Source: UMGS1307 sp964523005 (GTDB lineage Bacteria; Bacillota; Clostridia; Oscillospirales; CAG-382). From it: DNA of 13,060 nt. The position numbers and the translations under genes were made by a program. Below, one piece after another: positions 13,031 to 13,060 of the stretch (the first letter of the stretch is position 1; each line of letters opens with the position of its first letter). The notes beneath the pieces were generated by a model. The model searched no databases. It saw only the letters and a program-made list of their open reading frames with translations, and was not told the DNA's origin. The stretch covers positions 1 through 13,060 of the forward strand of contig CAZFZL010000041.1 of NCBI GenBank assembly GCA_964523005.1, read 5' to 3'.

Positions 13031-13060
13031 TTATCCGAGCAGGCTGATGATCATTCCGCC
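13031..13060 (-). CDS. 3' end of a minus-strand gene (last nine codons), possibly a decarboxylase beta subunit
   Basis: The reverse complement of the right edge reads in frame GGMIISLLG followed by TAA (13031-13033). A hydrophobic, glycine-containing C-terminus directly upstream of an OadG-like gene would fit the sodium-pumping beta subunit (OadB/MmdB), which often precedes or follows the gamma subunit. Nine residues cannot establish identity; the reading rests on position and the lack of other signals. Confidence 0.35.
   Translation of the reverse strand, partial: GGMIISLLG

Overview
The window looks like chromosomal DNA from a Gram-positive Bacillota member, most likely a Clostridia or Oscillospirales-type anaerobe of roughly balanced base composition. 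The clues are the order YlbF tail - mutS - mutL, a MutL with the endonuclease motifs used by bacteria that lack MutH, a PyrR-type attenuator ahead of pyrR and a uracil permease, strong Shine-Dalgarno sites, and a small OadG-like subunit at the right edge. The genus cannot be named from this sequence. No tRNA, rRNA, IS element, phage gene or CRISPR array was seen.

Layout. Positions 1-200 hold the tail of a YlbF-family gene with a five-cysteine C-terminus; its first bases look like an inverted assembly artefact. Next comes a tight plus-strand block: mutS (227-2815), mutL (2830-4626), a CPBP-family membrane protease (4642-5520), tgt (5523-6659), a large cell-envelope fusion protein (6718-9762) and an M55 D-aminopeptidase (9791-10588). 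Gaps are 2-58 bases with no clear internal terminator, so these may be one long transcript serving mismatch repair, queuosine tRNA modification and peptidoglycan turnover. A separate pyrimidine unit follows. A near-consensus promoter (10664-10692) drives a leader of about 120 nt with a PyrR-binding hairpin, an antiterminator and an intrinsic terminator, then pyrR and a UraA/PyrP permease, closed by a strong terminator at 12831-12863. Convergent minus-strand genes at the right edge encode a 44-residue OadG-like subunit and the last nine codons of another gene.

Most unusual features. (1) The 1014-residue protein at 6718-9762 has the five-helix, LtaS-like layout of a lipoteichoic acid synthase, but its metal ligands are gone. 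This is followed by what reads as a papain/C39-like fold lacking both catalytic Cys and His, and finally by an apparently intact zinc Amidase_2 domain. It thus appears to be two dead enzyme domains tethering one live peptidoglycan amidase outside the membrane. (2) The pyrR leader contains a 24-codon ORF that runs through the terminator stem and U-tract and ends in an ATGA overlap with the pyrR start. PyrR-dependent attenuation may therefore be combined with leader translation and translational coupling.
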